A stretch of DNA of 36,640 nucleotides, from NCBI GenBank assembly GCA_049454295.1, contig JBMTYG010000016.1, positions 1 through 36,640 of the forward strand, in the 5' to 3' direction. Below, in pieces: positions 1 through 8,985 of the stretch (the first letter of the stretch is position 1; every line of letters begins with the position of its first letter). The DNA is from UBA7803 sp049454295 (lineage in GTDB: Bacteria > Pseudomonadota > Gammaproteobacteria > Pseudomonadales > Azotimanducaceae). The position numbers and the translations under genes were made by a program. The notes beneath the pieces were generated by a model that worked only from the letters and a program-made list of their open reading frames with translations, was not told the DNA's origin and made no database searches.

Positions 1-528
1 CGTAGGCGCCGGAAAGAATCTGCCAGTTCTGCCTCGATCCGTCACAGGTCACTTCCAGCCAGCCATAGTTGAAGTCTGATCCACTCATGAACCTGAACCC
101 CATGTAGCTTCCCGCAGTGAAGTCAGGAGCGGTTATCGCGCCGCCGCCGCGAAGTTACGGGGGTTAGCAGTGCCGTTAGCGGCGAAATCAAAGCCATTAC
201 CAGCGAGCCCCCAATAGGTGTAGGGACCATTAATTCAGTCGTAAAACAGAGAAAGGTTTCCCGTTCCTGACCGCAACCAATCGGTGATGATGGTTCTGCT
301 GTTCAGGGTTCCGCCCCCATTAACCCCAGCGATATTGTCATCGGTCGTGGCGCTGCCATCACCGCGAGTGTCGGTGAGGTTGATGTTCACGATCGCGGCA
401 TCAGACGTGCTGGCAATGCCGGCGAGACCGATGCCGGCGGCGAGGTAAGCGGCGAGGGACAAGCGTTCGGTGCGTGGGTTGGGGCTAGCCCGCTGTGTGG
501 TGGATTCGTTCTTCGAAGGCTGCGTCAC
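1..528 (-). pseudogene. Degenerate secreted protein gene, incomplete at window edge
   Basis: The reading frame starts at a GTG at 526-528, preceded by GGGAGAA eight bases upstream, which I prefer to the far upstream ATG. The N-terminus is polar for about 25 residues, then has a hydrophobic segment (SLAAYLAAGIGLAGIAS) ending near SDAA, a plausible export signal. The mature part is rich in Gly, Asn, Asp and Thr (NINLTDTRGDGS), as in secreted or surface beta-rich proteins of the PEP-CTERM-like kind. The frame meets a TGA at 235-237, but coherent sequence continues past it (INGPYTYWGLAGNGFDF). A one-base shift in the GGC-rich run near 136-142 then opens the frame GGAITAPDF...GSDFNYGWLEV to the window edge. 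Two lesions make it a likely pseudogene, although sequencing errors are possible. No function is assigned. The C-terminal sorting signal, if any, lies outside the window. Confidence 0.6.
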
Positions 529-677
529 GATCCATTCTCCCAAGGGTCGTGCGTCGAATGAATGTCGATCCAGTGTTCTCGGCAACTCACGCGGGCAACA
601 CAGCGCAAAGGCGTAAGAAATTCTGACGTCCAAGCGACAGCAGCGCGGCGTGTCGCGCCGCTGTCCTGTTCCTCGGT

Positions 678-3366
678 TCAAGGCTCGCGATGGCGGAACA
701 AGTCCGGTTTGATACACGCGAACACCGAAGGGCTCGACCGGAACCTGCCCGGCAAGAACTGGGCGATTTGTTCGAACACCTTGCCCGGGTTCTCCATCAG
801 CTCTGGATAAGACACTTCCAGCGCGTCGGCCCGGTCGCTGGAGGCGATTGCCTGCCGCACCTGCTGGCTCAGCCGATCCTGCAGCGCGATCAGATGAGAC
901 GTCTCGGCGGAAGGGCTACGCCCGTTGCGTTCGAGCATGGACTGTTGCGATGCCACCACCTGCGCCGTGGGTCTGACCATATAAATGATCTTGTACCGAT
1001 GAGGTCGCGGAAGGTGCGGCAACAAGGCCGTGATTACCTTCACTGCCTTCCCAACCGTTTGGTCAATCAGGCGCGGATTTTTTGGAAGCTTCTTGATGTC
1101 TTCCCATTCCCAATAGCCCTCGGGGTTGTCGTCGTCGGCCTGGCGCGCGCCGTCGGTCATGGGATCGATCCCGCCGGCTTTGAGTATCTGCATCATCAGC
1201 GATGTGCCTGATCGTGGCAGGCCTGAAACAACCAGAATCTCCTGTGGTTCGATGGCGTTGATTTCGGCCTCGACCCGAGCCTGTTCCGCCTGCAACGCGG
1301 CTAGCTCCTGATCGCGCAGTGCCTGCCGCTCCTCGGCCGCCTGCCGTACTCTCGCGAGACGCCCGCGGCGCTCCTCACGCACGCGGTTGGCGGTCAATCG
1401 GTACAGCAGTTGATAACCGTCGCTCTTGTCCTCCTGCCCGAGTTGTAATGCCGTCCGCGCCAGCATGCGCATGGCGGGCAGATGGTCGGGAACCAGAGTC
1501 AGGCAGTTGCGGAAGGCCTGAGCGGCTTCCTCGAGGCGATTGCTGCTCGTGAGCGCAATGCCAAGCAGGAAGTGTCCGCGCGGATTGCCGTACTGAAGTC
1601 CGATGCTGGTCAGCGCGGTGCGCACCGCCGCGTCGTGGTTCTTCTGCGCGAGATGCACGCGGGTCAACAGCAGGTGGGCCTGCGGGTTCTCAGGATCTTT
1701 CACCATCACTCGATCTATGAACTCGCGCGCTTGCTGCCACTGATGCAGCGCGGCGTAGCAACGCGCAGCACTCAGATTGACATCGGAATTCTCGGGTTCG
1801 GCTTCCCGTACCCGGGTGAGCAGTTCGAGCGCCTGCGCGTGATCCTTGCGTTCGATAACGATATTCGCCTTGATCAGGTCGGATCGGGGCGAAGCCCGGA
1901 ATCGCTCTCGCGCCCGGTCAATGGTCACCTCGGCTTCGGCAGACAGACCCAGCTCGTTCTGGCAGCGAGAAAGCGCCTGGGCGAAATCGACGCGGTGCGG
2001 CACGTCGTGAAAGCACCGCTCGAGTAACGGCAGGGCTTCCTCGTGATACCCCGAATAGGTCTCGGCACGCGCCAGGTTCCAGTGGTTTTCGCGCTGGGTG
2101 GAGCGCGCCGCCGCTTCGCGGTCGTCTGGAAGCTCGTCGATGTAGCCAAGGGCAACAAACTGCTCGAGCAGCTGCTGACGCCCGCCTTCACTGAGGTTGA
2201 GGCGCGCCTGGGCGGGCCTGTCTTCACGCTCCCACGAGGGGATTGTGGCGACGGGCTGGTTCTCGGAGAAAACTTCCGTCAGCGCGCGGCCCTCCATGTC
2301 CTCACCAACAGGCAGACCGAAGTAGTGGAGAATGGTTGGCGCAACGTCCAGCAATCGGGCGCCAAAGACGAGCTCGTCCTGCTTGATGCCTGCGCCGCTG
2401 GCCGCGAAAACGCCGTGCTGACGGTGCCATACGGTAATGCCGGCGGGCACCCGAGGTGTGAACTTGGGGCGCAGGTGATCACTGTGATAGCCGTGGTCTG
2501 ACACCAGTACCACCGCGGTATCCGGACCCGCCAGCTGTATCAGCCGCTGCAGCATGGCGTCGTGCAGGCAATAGGTCTGATCGATCACGCGGTGGTAGAG
2601 ATCGAAGTCCTCCTCGGAAATCCCTTCCATCCGTGGTGGGTGGTAGTGCATGAACTCGTGGGAGATTTCGTCCATCGTTCGGTAATAGACCGCGAAAAAA
2701 TCCCAGTCGGGGTCCATCTCCATGAGACGAACGGCGGCATTGTGGGCGCTGAATGCCTGCGCCAGATGTTCTGCGAGATGCTTCAGGCGTTGATCTTTGC
2801 TCTGGTCCACGCGGTGTGCCTGGCACAAACGGACGCAGAACCTCGTCCGGATCCAGGTCGTGAATGCTGACCCGTTCCTCGTTCAGGATCTCCTCGAGCT
2901 CGGGTGGCCAGTAGGTTCCGGGCGGCGGCTTAGGCCAGCTGGTCGGATCGGACGCGGGGTCCACATCCTTCAGGTGGCAGTACAGGTTCGAGACCATCTT
3001 GCCGTTCAGGTCCTGCTCGCCCTGCGTGGCGAACCAGTTCACCACGTGGCTGCGGTAGCCGTGGTCGCCGAGCATTTCCCAGAGTGTTCTGCATTTGCGC
3101 GTGGCAGCTGATACCGGTACCACCGCCTTGTCTACCGGATCGACTTCGGTGAAACCGGTTACCCCGTGATGGTAAGCCATCTTTCCGGTAGCCACCGAGG
3201 TCCAAAGCATGGGCGAGAGGGCGGGATCCAGCGTCGTGAGGTTGCCGCTCACGCCGCCTTCCACGAGCCGTCGCACGCCGGCAAGCAGGCCGCGATCCAT
3301 CAGTGAATGGATGATCTTCCAATCCGCGGCGTCCCAGCCAACCAGCAGCAGTTTCTTCTTGCTCAT
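678..3366 (-). pseudogene. Alkaline phosphatase-superfamily / TPR / sulfotransferase protein, split by one frameshift
   Basis: The start ATG at 3364-3366 (MSKKKLLLVGWDAADW) follows AAGGGG nine bases upstream. The first domain is a type I phosphodiesterase/nucleotide pyrophosphatase fold. It has GWDAADW with the first metal Asp, a SPMLWTSVATGK segment carrying the likely Thr/Ser nucleophile, and SDHGYHSDH with later metal ligands. The middle is a run of TPR-like helical repeats, roughly 2240 down to 1390. The C-terminal part begins with a sulfotransferase 5'-PSB loop (VSGLPRSGTSLMM) and ends DLFRHREP. The frame breaks at about 2823, where one extra base separates ...VLRPFV from QAHRVDQ. Without it the product would be about 895 residues. 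Both halves are otherwise clean, so this is either a recent mutation or a sequence error. Substrate is unknown. The domain set suggests handling of phosphate or sulfate esters, which is inference. It is divergent from the TonB receptor. Confidence 0.8.
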
Positions 3367-3699
3367 GCGCGGTAACCCCTTAGTCAAATTGCCGCTCGTA
3401 TGAAAGCAATAAAAATGCCATAAACAGTAAGATCATGTTAATCAATGCATTGCGGAGCACGCTCGCTTGGGAGAAATCTCAATATGTAAACTTATAGGAC
3501 ATAAAAGCCCGTTCTGGGGCGCGCCTGTAAGGTTCTGCGTCGCCCGCTTGGACCTGTCAGGCAGGCGCCCCGTCATGGTTCTGTCACCGGTGCGTTACGA
3601 CCACGTCATCCTGGAGCGTCAGCATTGGGACAGGTGGTGTCCCTCCGTCCCCCCGGAGCTCCACCCCTGGCTAGAACAACGATTCCAGAGGTGAAAGAG
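3367..3699. promoter_or_regulatory. Divergent intergenic region between phosphodiesterase gene and TonB receptor
   Basis: This 333-base gap separates two outward-facing genes and must hold promoters for both. It is the most AT-rich short stretch nearby, for example around 3395-3445 (AAAGCAATAAAAATGCC, GTTAATCAATGCATTG) and 3480-3505 (TGTAAACTTATAGGACATAAAA). I cannot fix -35/-10 pairs with confidence. TGT-N11-ACA at about 3486-3502 is a loose dyad that could be an operator, but it is weak. No convincing small gene is seen. Confidence 0.4.
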
Positions 3700-5934
3700 A
3701 TGAAAAGCTTCCCGCGCACGCTGCGTAAGGCGCAGGCGTCGGTGCTCGCGCCCGTGGCTCTGATGGCAGCCACCATGGCCGGCGCCGCCGAACCGCAACC
3801 GGTGATCGAGGAAATTCGCGTTTTCGGCAAGGGCGAAACGCGTCAGGTGCAGGCCCTTACCGCATCGCAGCTCGAGCAATTTCCCGCCGGCACGAGCCCG
3901 CTCAAGTCGATCGAAAAACTGCCCGGCGTCAACTTCCAGTCAGCGGATCCTTATGGCGCCTACGAGTGGTCGACGCGCATCGTGGTGCGCGGGTTCAACC
4001 AGAATCAGCTTGGGTTCACGCTGGACGGCGTGCCGCTCGGCGATATGTCCTATGCCAACCACAACGGGCTGCATATCAGCCGCGCCATCCTGTCCGAGAA
4101 CATCGGTCGTGTCGTGCTGTCGCAGGGCACGGGTGCTTTGGGCACCGCGTCTACGAGCAACCTGGGCGGCACCATTCAGTTTTACTCGGATGATCCCCGC
4201 GACGAGTTCGGGGTCGACCTGCACGGCGCGACCGGCAGCGACGAGGCGCAGCGCGTGTATGCACGTCTTGATTCGGGGGAGACGGCAGCGGGCACCCGGG
4301 CGTTCCTGTCGTTTGCGACCCAGGAGACCGACAAGTGGAAAGGCGCGGGCACTCAGGAACAGGAGTACGCCAACGTCAAGATCGTGCAGCCGATCGGTGA
4401 GGCTGAGCTTAGCGCCTATTACAGCTACTCCGATCGAGCTGAAATCGACTACCAGGACATGTCCCACGAGATGATTGGTCGGCTGGGTCAGGACTGGGAC
4501 AACTATTTTCCAGATTACGCGCGCGCCGTTGCAGCCGCACAGGGCAACTTCACGGGTGACGTGGAGACGCTCGACGACGCTTACTGGAATGCGGCCGGGC
4601 TGCGGGAGGACAACCTGGCCTACGTCTCCCTCGACACGCCCATGGGCGAGATTGCCTCGCTCTCCACCACCGTTTATCTGCATACCAACGAGGGCCAGGG
4701 ACTCTGGGGCACGCCCTACGTGGCAACGCCTGATGGCGCTCCCCTGTCGGTTCGCACGACGGAGTACGAGATCGATCGAATGGGTGTGGTAAGCAGCGTG
4801 CAATTCGACCTTGACGCGCACACGGTGACCGCCACGCTGTGGTATGAAGATAACGACTTCAATCAGGCGCGGCGGTTTTACGGCGAGCCCTCGATCGAGC
4901 GTCCGACGCGCGATTTCACCGAGTTCCAGGACAACCCGTTCTTCACGCAGTGGGAATACGACTTCACCACCGAAACGCTGCAGTTCTCGCTGCAAGATGC
5001 GTGGCAGATCAACCAAGACCTGCGCATCGAGGCGGGCTTCAAGTCGGTGCGCGTGGACGTCGAGGCGGACACGGTGACGGGTGCGAACAAGAACGGCAGC
5101 ATCTCGACCGAGGAAACCTTCCTGCCGCAGGTTGGCTTTGTCTACTCGGTGAGCGAGCAGCACGAGATCTTCGGCGACGTGTCTCGCAATGTGCGAGCGC
5201 TCATCGGCTCGGCGACCGGCACCTCGCCCTTCTCCGCGACGCAGGCTGCCTTCGAGGAGATCCGCAGCCGCATCGAGCCGGAAATGGCGACCACCTATGA
5301 ACTCGGCTGGCGCTTCTTCGTCGCCGATGTGGAGGGCGTGGTGACCGCCTACTACGTGGACTTCGAGGATCGCCTGCTCGCGATTCAGCAGGGCTCTGCC
5401 ATCATCGGCAACTTCAACGCGCTTGCGAACGTGGGCACGGTGGAGACGACGGGCATCGAAGCCGGTATCAACTGGCAGCTGAACGATTACATCACCTGGT
5501 TCAACTCGGCGAGCTACAACCAGTCGACCTACGAAGATGATTTCACCAGCGGTTCGGACACGGTCGGTGTCGCGGGCAAGACCGTCACCGACGCGCCGGA
5601 ATGGCTCTTCAATTCTGAGTTGGCGGTGGAGATGGAGCAGTTCTTCGGCAAGGTCCACTACAAGTTCACCGATGAGCGCTACTACACCTACCTCAACGAA
5701 GGCTCGGTGGACGGCTTCTCCATGGTGAACGTTGCGCTAGGGTATCGTCTTGGCAACCTGGGCTGGCTCAAGTCGCTCACGGCGCAGATCGATGTCACCA
5801 ACCTGTTGGAAGAGGACTACATCTCCACGGTGGGCAGCGGCGGTTTCGTTAATGCTGACCCGAACGGCACGGCGCAGACCCTGCTGCCCGGTGCGCCGCG
5901 GCAGTGGTTCTTTACGCTGAAGGCAGCGCTCTGA
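3700..5934 (+). CDS. TonB-dependent outer-membrane receptor
   Basis: The ATG at 3700 follows CAGAGGTGAAAGAG and gives a 744-residue product with a cleavable signal peptide (about residues 1-29, VALMAATMAGAAEP). A TonB-box-like stretch (IEEIRVFGKGE) is followed by the plug domain (SIEKLPGVNFQ, RIVVRGFNQNQLGFTLDGVPLGD, LGTASTSNLGGTIQF). The rest is a long barrel of alternating aromatic strands, with a terminal strand ending RQWFFTLKAAL. A late conserved segment, IDVTNLLEEDY, matches the usual receptor C-terminal signature. It would take up a large ligand across the outer membrane using TonB energy. The ligand cannot be read from sequence. The neighbouring phosphatase/sulfotransferase gene and downstream lipid catabolism hint at a non-siderophore organic substrate, which is inference. 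The final Leu rather than Phe is slightly unusual for a barrel protein. Confidence 0.92.
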   Translation: MKSFPRTLRKAQASVLAPVALMAATMAGAAEPQPVIEEIRVFGKGETRQVQALTASQLEQFPAGTSPLKSIEKLPGVNFQSADPYGAYEWSTRIVVRGFNQNQLGFTLDGVPLGDMSYANHNGLHISRAILSENIGRVVLSQGTGALGTASTSNLGGTIQFYSDDPRDEFGVDLHGATGSDEAQRVYARLDSGETAAGTRAFLSFATQETDKWKGAGTQEQEYANVKIVQPIGEAELSAYYSYSDRAEIDYQDMSHEMIGRLGQDWDNYFPDYARAVAAAQGNFTGDVETLDDAYWNAAGLREDNLAYVSLDTPMGEIASLSTTVYLHTNEGQGLWGTPYVATPDGAPLSVRTTEYEIDRMGVVSSVQFDLDAHTVTATLWYEDNDFNQARRFYGEPSIERPTRDFTEFQDNPFFTQWEYDFTTETLQFSLQDAWQINQDLRIEAGFKSVRVDVEADTVTGANKNGSISTEETFLPQVGFVYSVSEQHEIFGDVSRNVRALIGSATGTSPFSATQAAFEEIRSRIEPEMATTYELGWRFFVADVEGVVTAYYVDFEDRLLAIQQGSAIIGNFNALANVGTVETTGIEAGINWQLNDYITWFNSASYNQSTYEDDFTSGSDTVGVAGKTVTDAPEWLFNSELAVEMEQFFGKVHYKFTDERYYTYLNEGSVDGFSMVNVALGYRLGNLGWLKSLTAQIDVTNLLEEDYISTVGSGGFVNADPNGTAQTLLPGAPRQWFFTLKAAL

Positions 5935-5943
5935 GCGTTTGCG

Positions 5944-5985
5944 GGTCGCAGCGTTCCTCCCGGTTACCCGTAGGGCGCTGCGACC
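5944..5985. terminator. Possible bidirectional terminator stem between convergent genes
   Basis: A perfect 10-base inverted repeat, GGTCGCAGCG (5944-5953) and CGCTGCGACC (5976-5985), encloses a 22-base loop. It sits just after the TonB receptor stop and next to the stop of the convergent SnoaL-like gene. There is no T-run, so it is not a classical intrinsic terminator. It may act as a bidirectional 3' end structure. Confidence 0.4.
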
Positions 5986-5989
5986 GCTC

Positions 5990-6409
5990 TCATCCGAGGG
6001 TCGACGCGTAGTCGATCAGAATGCGTCGGTGCTGAAGCCGCCAGCCGGCGTCAGTGCGCACGAAGCGATCCTCATAGCGACCGCCCACCAGCGAGCGTTT
6101 GCCGGTGTCTTTGCTCACCGAGTCTGCGTCGAGATAGCAGACCGAGGTCGCTGAATCGCCATCGACATCGATCATGGCGGTCGAAATCTTGTGCCTTAGC
6201 CCGCGCACCGCGGCGATGGTGTTTGCCCCATAGCGTTGGTACCAGGCGCGAATCGCGGCGCGCCCCTCGTGCAGGCCAGAGCCCTCATAGACCGGATCAA
6301 GCACGGCGTTATCGGCGAAGAGCGCCACCACGGCGTCGATGTCCCCCTGATCCAGTTTGTGACAGTAGCGGTTGAGCAGCTGCTCGATTGCCACCTGGTC
6401 GTCGCGCAT
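5990..6409 (-). CDS. SnoaL-like / NTF2-fold protein
   Basis: The chosen start, ATG at 6407-6409 (MRDDQVAIEQLLNRYCHKLDQGD), follows AGGGGGACCGG and gives 139 residues, the normal size for a SnoaL_4-type cone-shaped alpha+beta barrel. Diagnostic segments are RYCHKLDQGDIDAVVALFADNAV near the N-terminus, GRAAIRAWYQRY, and a C-terminal GGRYEDRFVRTDAGWRLQHRRI. Members of this fold act as small hydrolases, isomerases or dehydratases on polyketide- or steroid-like compounds, or only bind ligands. The actual reaction here is unknown. It faces the TonB receptor tail to tail and is divergent from the chorismate mutase fusion. Its location beside acyl-CoA dehydrogenases and a P450 makes a role in lipid or aromatic catabolism plausible. 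Confidence 0.85.
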   Translation of the reverse strand: MRDDQVAIEQLLNRYCHKLDQGDIDAVVALFADNAVLDPVYEGSGLHEGRAAIRAWYQRYGANTIAAVRGLRHKISTAMIDVDGDSATSVCYLDADSVSKDTGKRSLVGGRYEDRFVRTDAGWRLQHRRILIDYASTLG

Positions 6410-6482
6410 AATCCGGTCCCCCTGTCGGTCATCCGCCGGTCCTGGTTGACCGCATTCTACGTCTCGCTGGGAGTCGTTCCAC

Positions 6483-7850
6483 ATGCGTGTCGTTCGCGTT
6501 GTTCCAGGGCGTGTGGCCGTTGCCCGTGCCATATGCATCGCGCTCATCGGCGCGCTGATGTCGCCATTTGCCGCGCACTCAGCGCCCGCGGAAAGCCTTG
6601 CAGATCTGATGGTTGCGCGGCTTGCGCTGATGCCCGATGTGGCGGCGGCCAAGTTTGCTTCGGGTCAGCCGGTCCTTGATCCCGCGCGGGAAGAGGAGGT
6701 GCTGGACGATGTGCGGCGCGGTGCGCTGCGCGAGGGGCTGGTTCCTGAAACAGCGGCGACGCTCTTTGCGGCGCAGATGGCTGCCGCGCGTCAGGTGCAG
6801 ATGTACTGGATCGACCGCTGGCAAAGGGGTGTAGATGAGCCCCCGCAGCCGCCGGACCTGGCGGGCACTGTGCGCCCGGCGCTGTCTCGACTGACCCCGG
6901 CCCTGCTCGCCGCTGCTGCGGCGGTAGCTCGCGGCGATGCCCCGAGCGGGTTGGACGACCCTGCGCATGCTCTCGATGCCGTGAACGGACTCAATGCAGC
7001 ATCGCGTGCGGCGCTCATTGCGGCGGTGGCGGGTCTGCGCGTGTACCCGGACCGGCTTGCGCAGATTCGGCAAGCACGCGTCCTGCGCGTCGGTATGACC
7101 GGCGACTACGCGCCCTTCACCTGGCAGGACGGCGCAGGCAACTGGTCGGGCATCGATGTGGATCTGGCGCGCGATCTCGCCGCCGCTATTGCGGCTGAGC
7201 TCGTTTTCGTGCCCACGCGCTGGACGACCCTGGAGCGGGACCTCAAGGCCGGCGCGTTCGATATCGCCATGGGCGGCGTCTCCCGCACGCTCGAGCGTCA
7301 GCGCATAGGATTTCAGAGTCACCCCTACTACGCCGATGGCAAGACCCCGGTGGTGCGCTGCGCCGATCGTGCGCGCTTTGCCGAGTTTGACGCTATCGAT
7401 CAGCCTGGCGTGCGGGTGATCGTCAACCCGGGCGGCACCAATCAACGCTTTGCGAACACCCGCATCCGCCGCGCCGACGTGCGCGTACACGCTGACAATC
7501 GCACCGTGTTCGAGGAAATTGCCGAGGGACGCGCGGATGTGATGTTTACCGATCGCATCGAAGTGGAACGGGTGGCGCAGCGCCTGCCAGCGCTTTGCGC
7601 TGCTTTGGCCGAGGACCTCACCTACCAGGAAAAAAGCTTTCTGCTGCCGCAGGATGTTGCCTGGCTCGCTTTCGTTGATACCTGGCTTGAGCTGCGACTA
7701 GCAGAGGGGGTAATCAAAGAACGCTTCGCGACGCATGGTAGCCGCTGGCGCGCGCCGCGGACCGGGATGCCGAGCGGCGCAGCCTCGACTAGAATCGGCG
7801 GCGACGTAGGCCAGAAAGACGTTGGCAAAACGGGGGAACCGACACCGTGA
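6483..7850 (+). CDS. Exported chorismate mutase (AroQ-gamma) - cyclohexadienyl dehydratase (PheC) fusion
   Basis: The ATG at 6483 follows GGGAG nine bases upstream. Residues 1-35 form a signal peptide ending near AHSAPA. Residues 36-130 match secreted AroQ chorismate mutases: Arg46, Lys57 and Arg69 fall at the spacing I recall for the Mycobacterium tuberculosis secreted enzyme. Residues 200-430 are a periplasmic-binding-protein fold with PheC hallmarks: GDYAPFTW, GIDVDLARDLA, IAMGGVSRTLERQ, YADGKTPV, VIVNPGGTNQRFA and a late EKSFLLP. The expected chemistry is chorismate to prephenate, then prephenate to phenylpyruvate (or arogenate to Phe), both in the periplasm. A generic label of family 3 solute-binding protein would miss this. 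The 3' end overlaps the next gene by four bases (GTGA). Confidence 0.83.
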   Translation: MRVVRVVPGRVAVARAICIALIGALMSPFAAHSAPAESLADLMVARLALMPDVAAAKFASGQPVLDPAREEEVLDDVRRGALREGLVPETAATLFAAQMAAARQVQMYWIDRWQRGVDEPPQPPDLAGTVRPALSRLTPALLAAAAAVARGDAPSGLDDPAHALDAVNGLNAASRAALIAAVAGLRVYPDRLAQIRQARVLRVGMTGDYAPFTWQDGAGNWSGIDVDLARDLAAAIAAELVFVPTRWTTLERDLKAGAFDIAMGGVSRTLERQRIGFQSHPYYADGKTPVVRCADRARFAEFDAIDQPGVRVIVNPGGTNQRFANTRIRRADVRVHADNRTVFEEIAEGRADVMFTDRIEVERVAQRLPALCAALAEDLTYQEKSFLLPQDVAWLAFVDTWLELRLAEGVIKERFATHGSRWRAPRTGMPSGAASTRIGGDVGQKDVGKTGEPTP

Positions 7851-8974
7851 ACTTTGATTTTTCCGATGATCAGAAACTGCTGCGGGACCAGACCGCTCGC
7901 TTTCTCGAAGAACGCTGCGGCATGGAAACCGTGCGCGCGGTGCTGGAAGGGCGCGCGTCCTACGCTGAGGCGGTCTGGAACGGGCTCGCCGAAATGGGAC
8001 TGATCGGAACCGCCATTCCGGAACAGTACGGCGGCACCGGCGCGGGCTATCTTGAGCTCTGCCTCGTCGCTCAGGAACTCGGTCGCAGCCTGGCTCCCAC
8101 GCCCTTTGCGTCAACCGTGTACCTGGTGACCGAGGCGCTTCTGCGGTTCGGATCCGAAGCCCAGCGCGCCCGGCTGCTGCCGGATATCGCGGCGGGCAAG
8201 CTGCGCGGAGCGCTCGCCGTCACCGAAACCCGCACGGCGCAGACGCCCGATGCCATTGCCACCACTTACGCCAATGGCGCACTGAACGGCACCAAACTCA
8301 TCGTTCCTGATGGCGGCCTGGCCGATCTGCTGATCGTGCTGGCGCGGGACGAGGCGGGCCAGCTCGGTCTGTTCGTGGTGGATCTGCGCGCGACCACGGT
8401 CAAGCGCACGGATGTGAAGAGCATCGACCCCAGCCGTAACACCGCAACCATCGAATTTTCCGATACGCGCGCCGAAGCACTTGGAACGGGTGGCGACGGG
8501 TGGGGTCGTCTGCAGTCGCTCTATGACCGTGCCGCGGTGCTGGTCGCGTTCGAACAGCTGGGCGGTGCGCAGCGCGCGCTCGACATGGCGGTGGGTTACG
8601 CGAAAGAGCGTTTCGCCTTCGGTCGCGCGATTGGATCGTTCCAGGCGATCAAACACATGATCGCGGACATGTACGTGACGGCAAAGCTTGCCGAATCGAA
8701 CTGCTACTACGCGGCGTGGGCACTCAGCACCGACGCGGCGGAGCTGCCGCTGGCGGCGGCTACCGCCCGCGTGTCCGCCACGCAGGCGTTTCAGCAGTGC
8801 AGCAAAGACAATATCCAGGTGCACGGCGGTATGGGCTTCACCTGGGAATTCGACTGCCATCTCTACTATCGGCGCTCGAATTTTCTCGCACTCGAACTCG
8901 GCGGCCTGTCAGTCTGGGAAGGACGACTGGTCGACGGACTTCGCGCAACCCAGCGATCAACGGCAGCAGCCTGA
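7847..8974 (+). CDS. Acyl-CoA dehydrogenase, likely partner subunit of a heteromeric enzyme
   Basis: The GTG start at 7847 overlaps the previous stop and is preceded by a GGGGGA ribosome site. The 375-residue product has the ACAD layout: an N-terminal helical domain (MNFDFSDDQKLLRDQTARF, GLIGTAIPEQYGGTG), a beta middle domain (AVTETRTAQ) and a C-terminal helical domain (FEQLGGAQRALDMAVGYAKERFAFGR, SFQAIKHMIADMYV). The C-terminus reads QVHGGMGFTWEFDCHLYYRRSN, and the usual catalytic EGT-type segment is absent. This pattern is familiar from two-gene heterotetrameric ACADs acting on steroid side chains or bulky acyl-CoAs in actinobacteria. The ACAD 11 bases downstream is the obvious partner. Substrate is unknown. 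Confidence 0.9.
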   Translation: MNFDFSDDQKLLRDQTARFLEERCGMETVRAVLEGRASYAEAVWNGLAEMGLIGTAIPEQYGGTGAGYLELCLVAQELGRSLAPTPFASTVYLVTEALLRFGSEAQRARLLPDIAAGKLRGALAVTETRTAQTPDAIATTYANGALNGTKLIVPDGGLADLLIVLARDEAGQLGLFVVDLRATTVKRTDVKSIDPSRNTATIEFSDTRAEALGTGGDGWGRLQSLYDRAAVLVAFEQLGGAQRALDMAVGYAKERFAFGRAIGSFQAIKHMIADMYVTAKLAESNCYYAAWALSTDAAELPLAAATARVSATQAFQQCSKDNIQVHGGMGFTWEFDCHLYYRRSNFLALELGGLSVWEGRLVDGLRATQRSTAAA

Positions 8975-8985
8975 GGAGCAGTTCA

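Noticed and set aside
3940..5658. Long minus-strand open frame of 572 codons opposite the TonB receptor
   Set aside because: It is rich in Arg, Val and His with no domain order, as expected from the antisense of high-GC coding DNA, and the receptor on the plus strand is unambiguous.
8716..8985. N-terminal 90-residue extension of the second ACAD
   Set aside because: It overlaps the end of the first ACAD in another frame; the ATG at 8986 has a good GAGGAG site and matches the family start.
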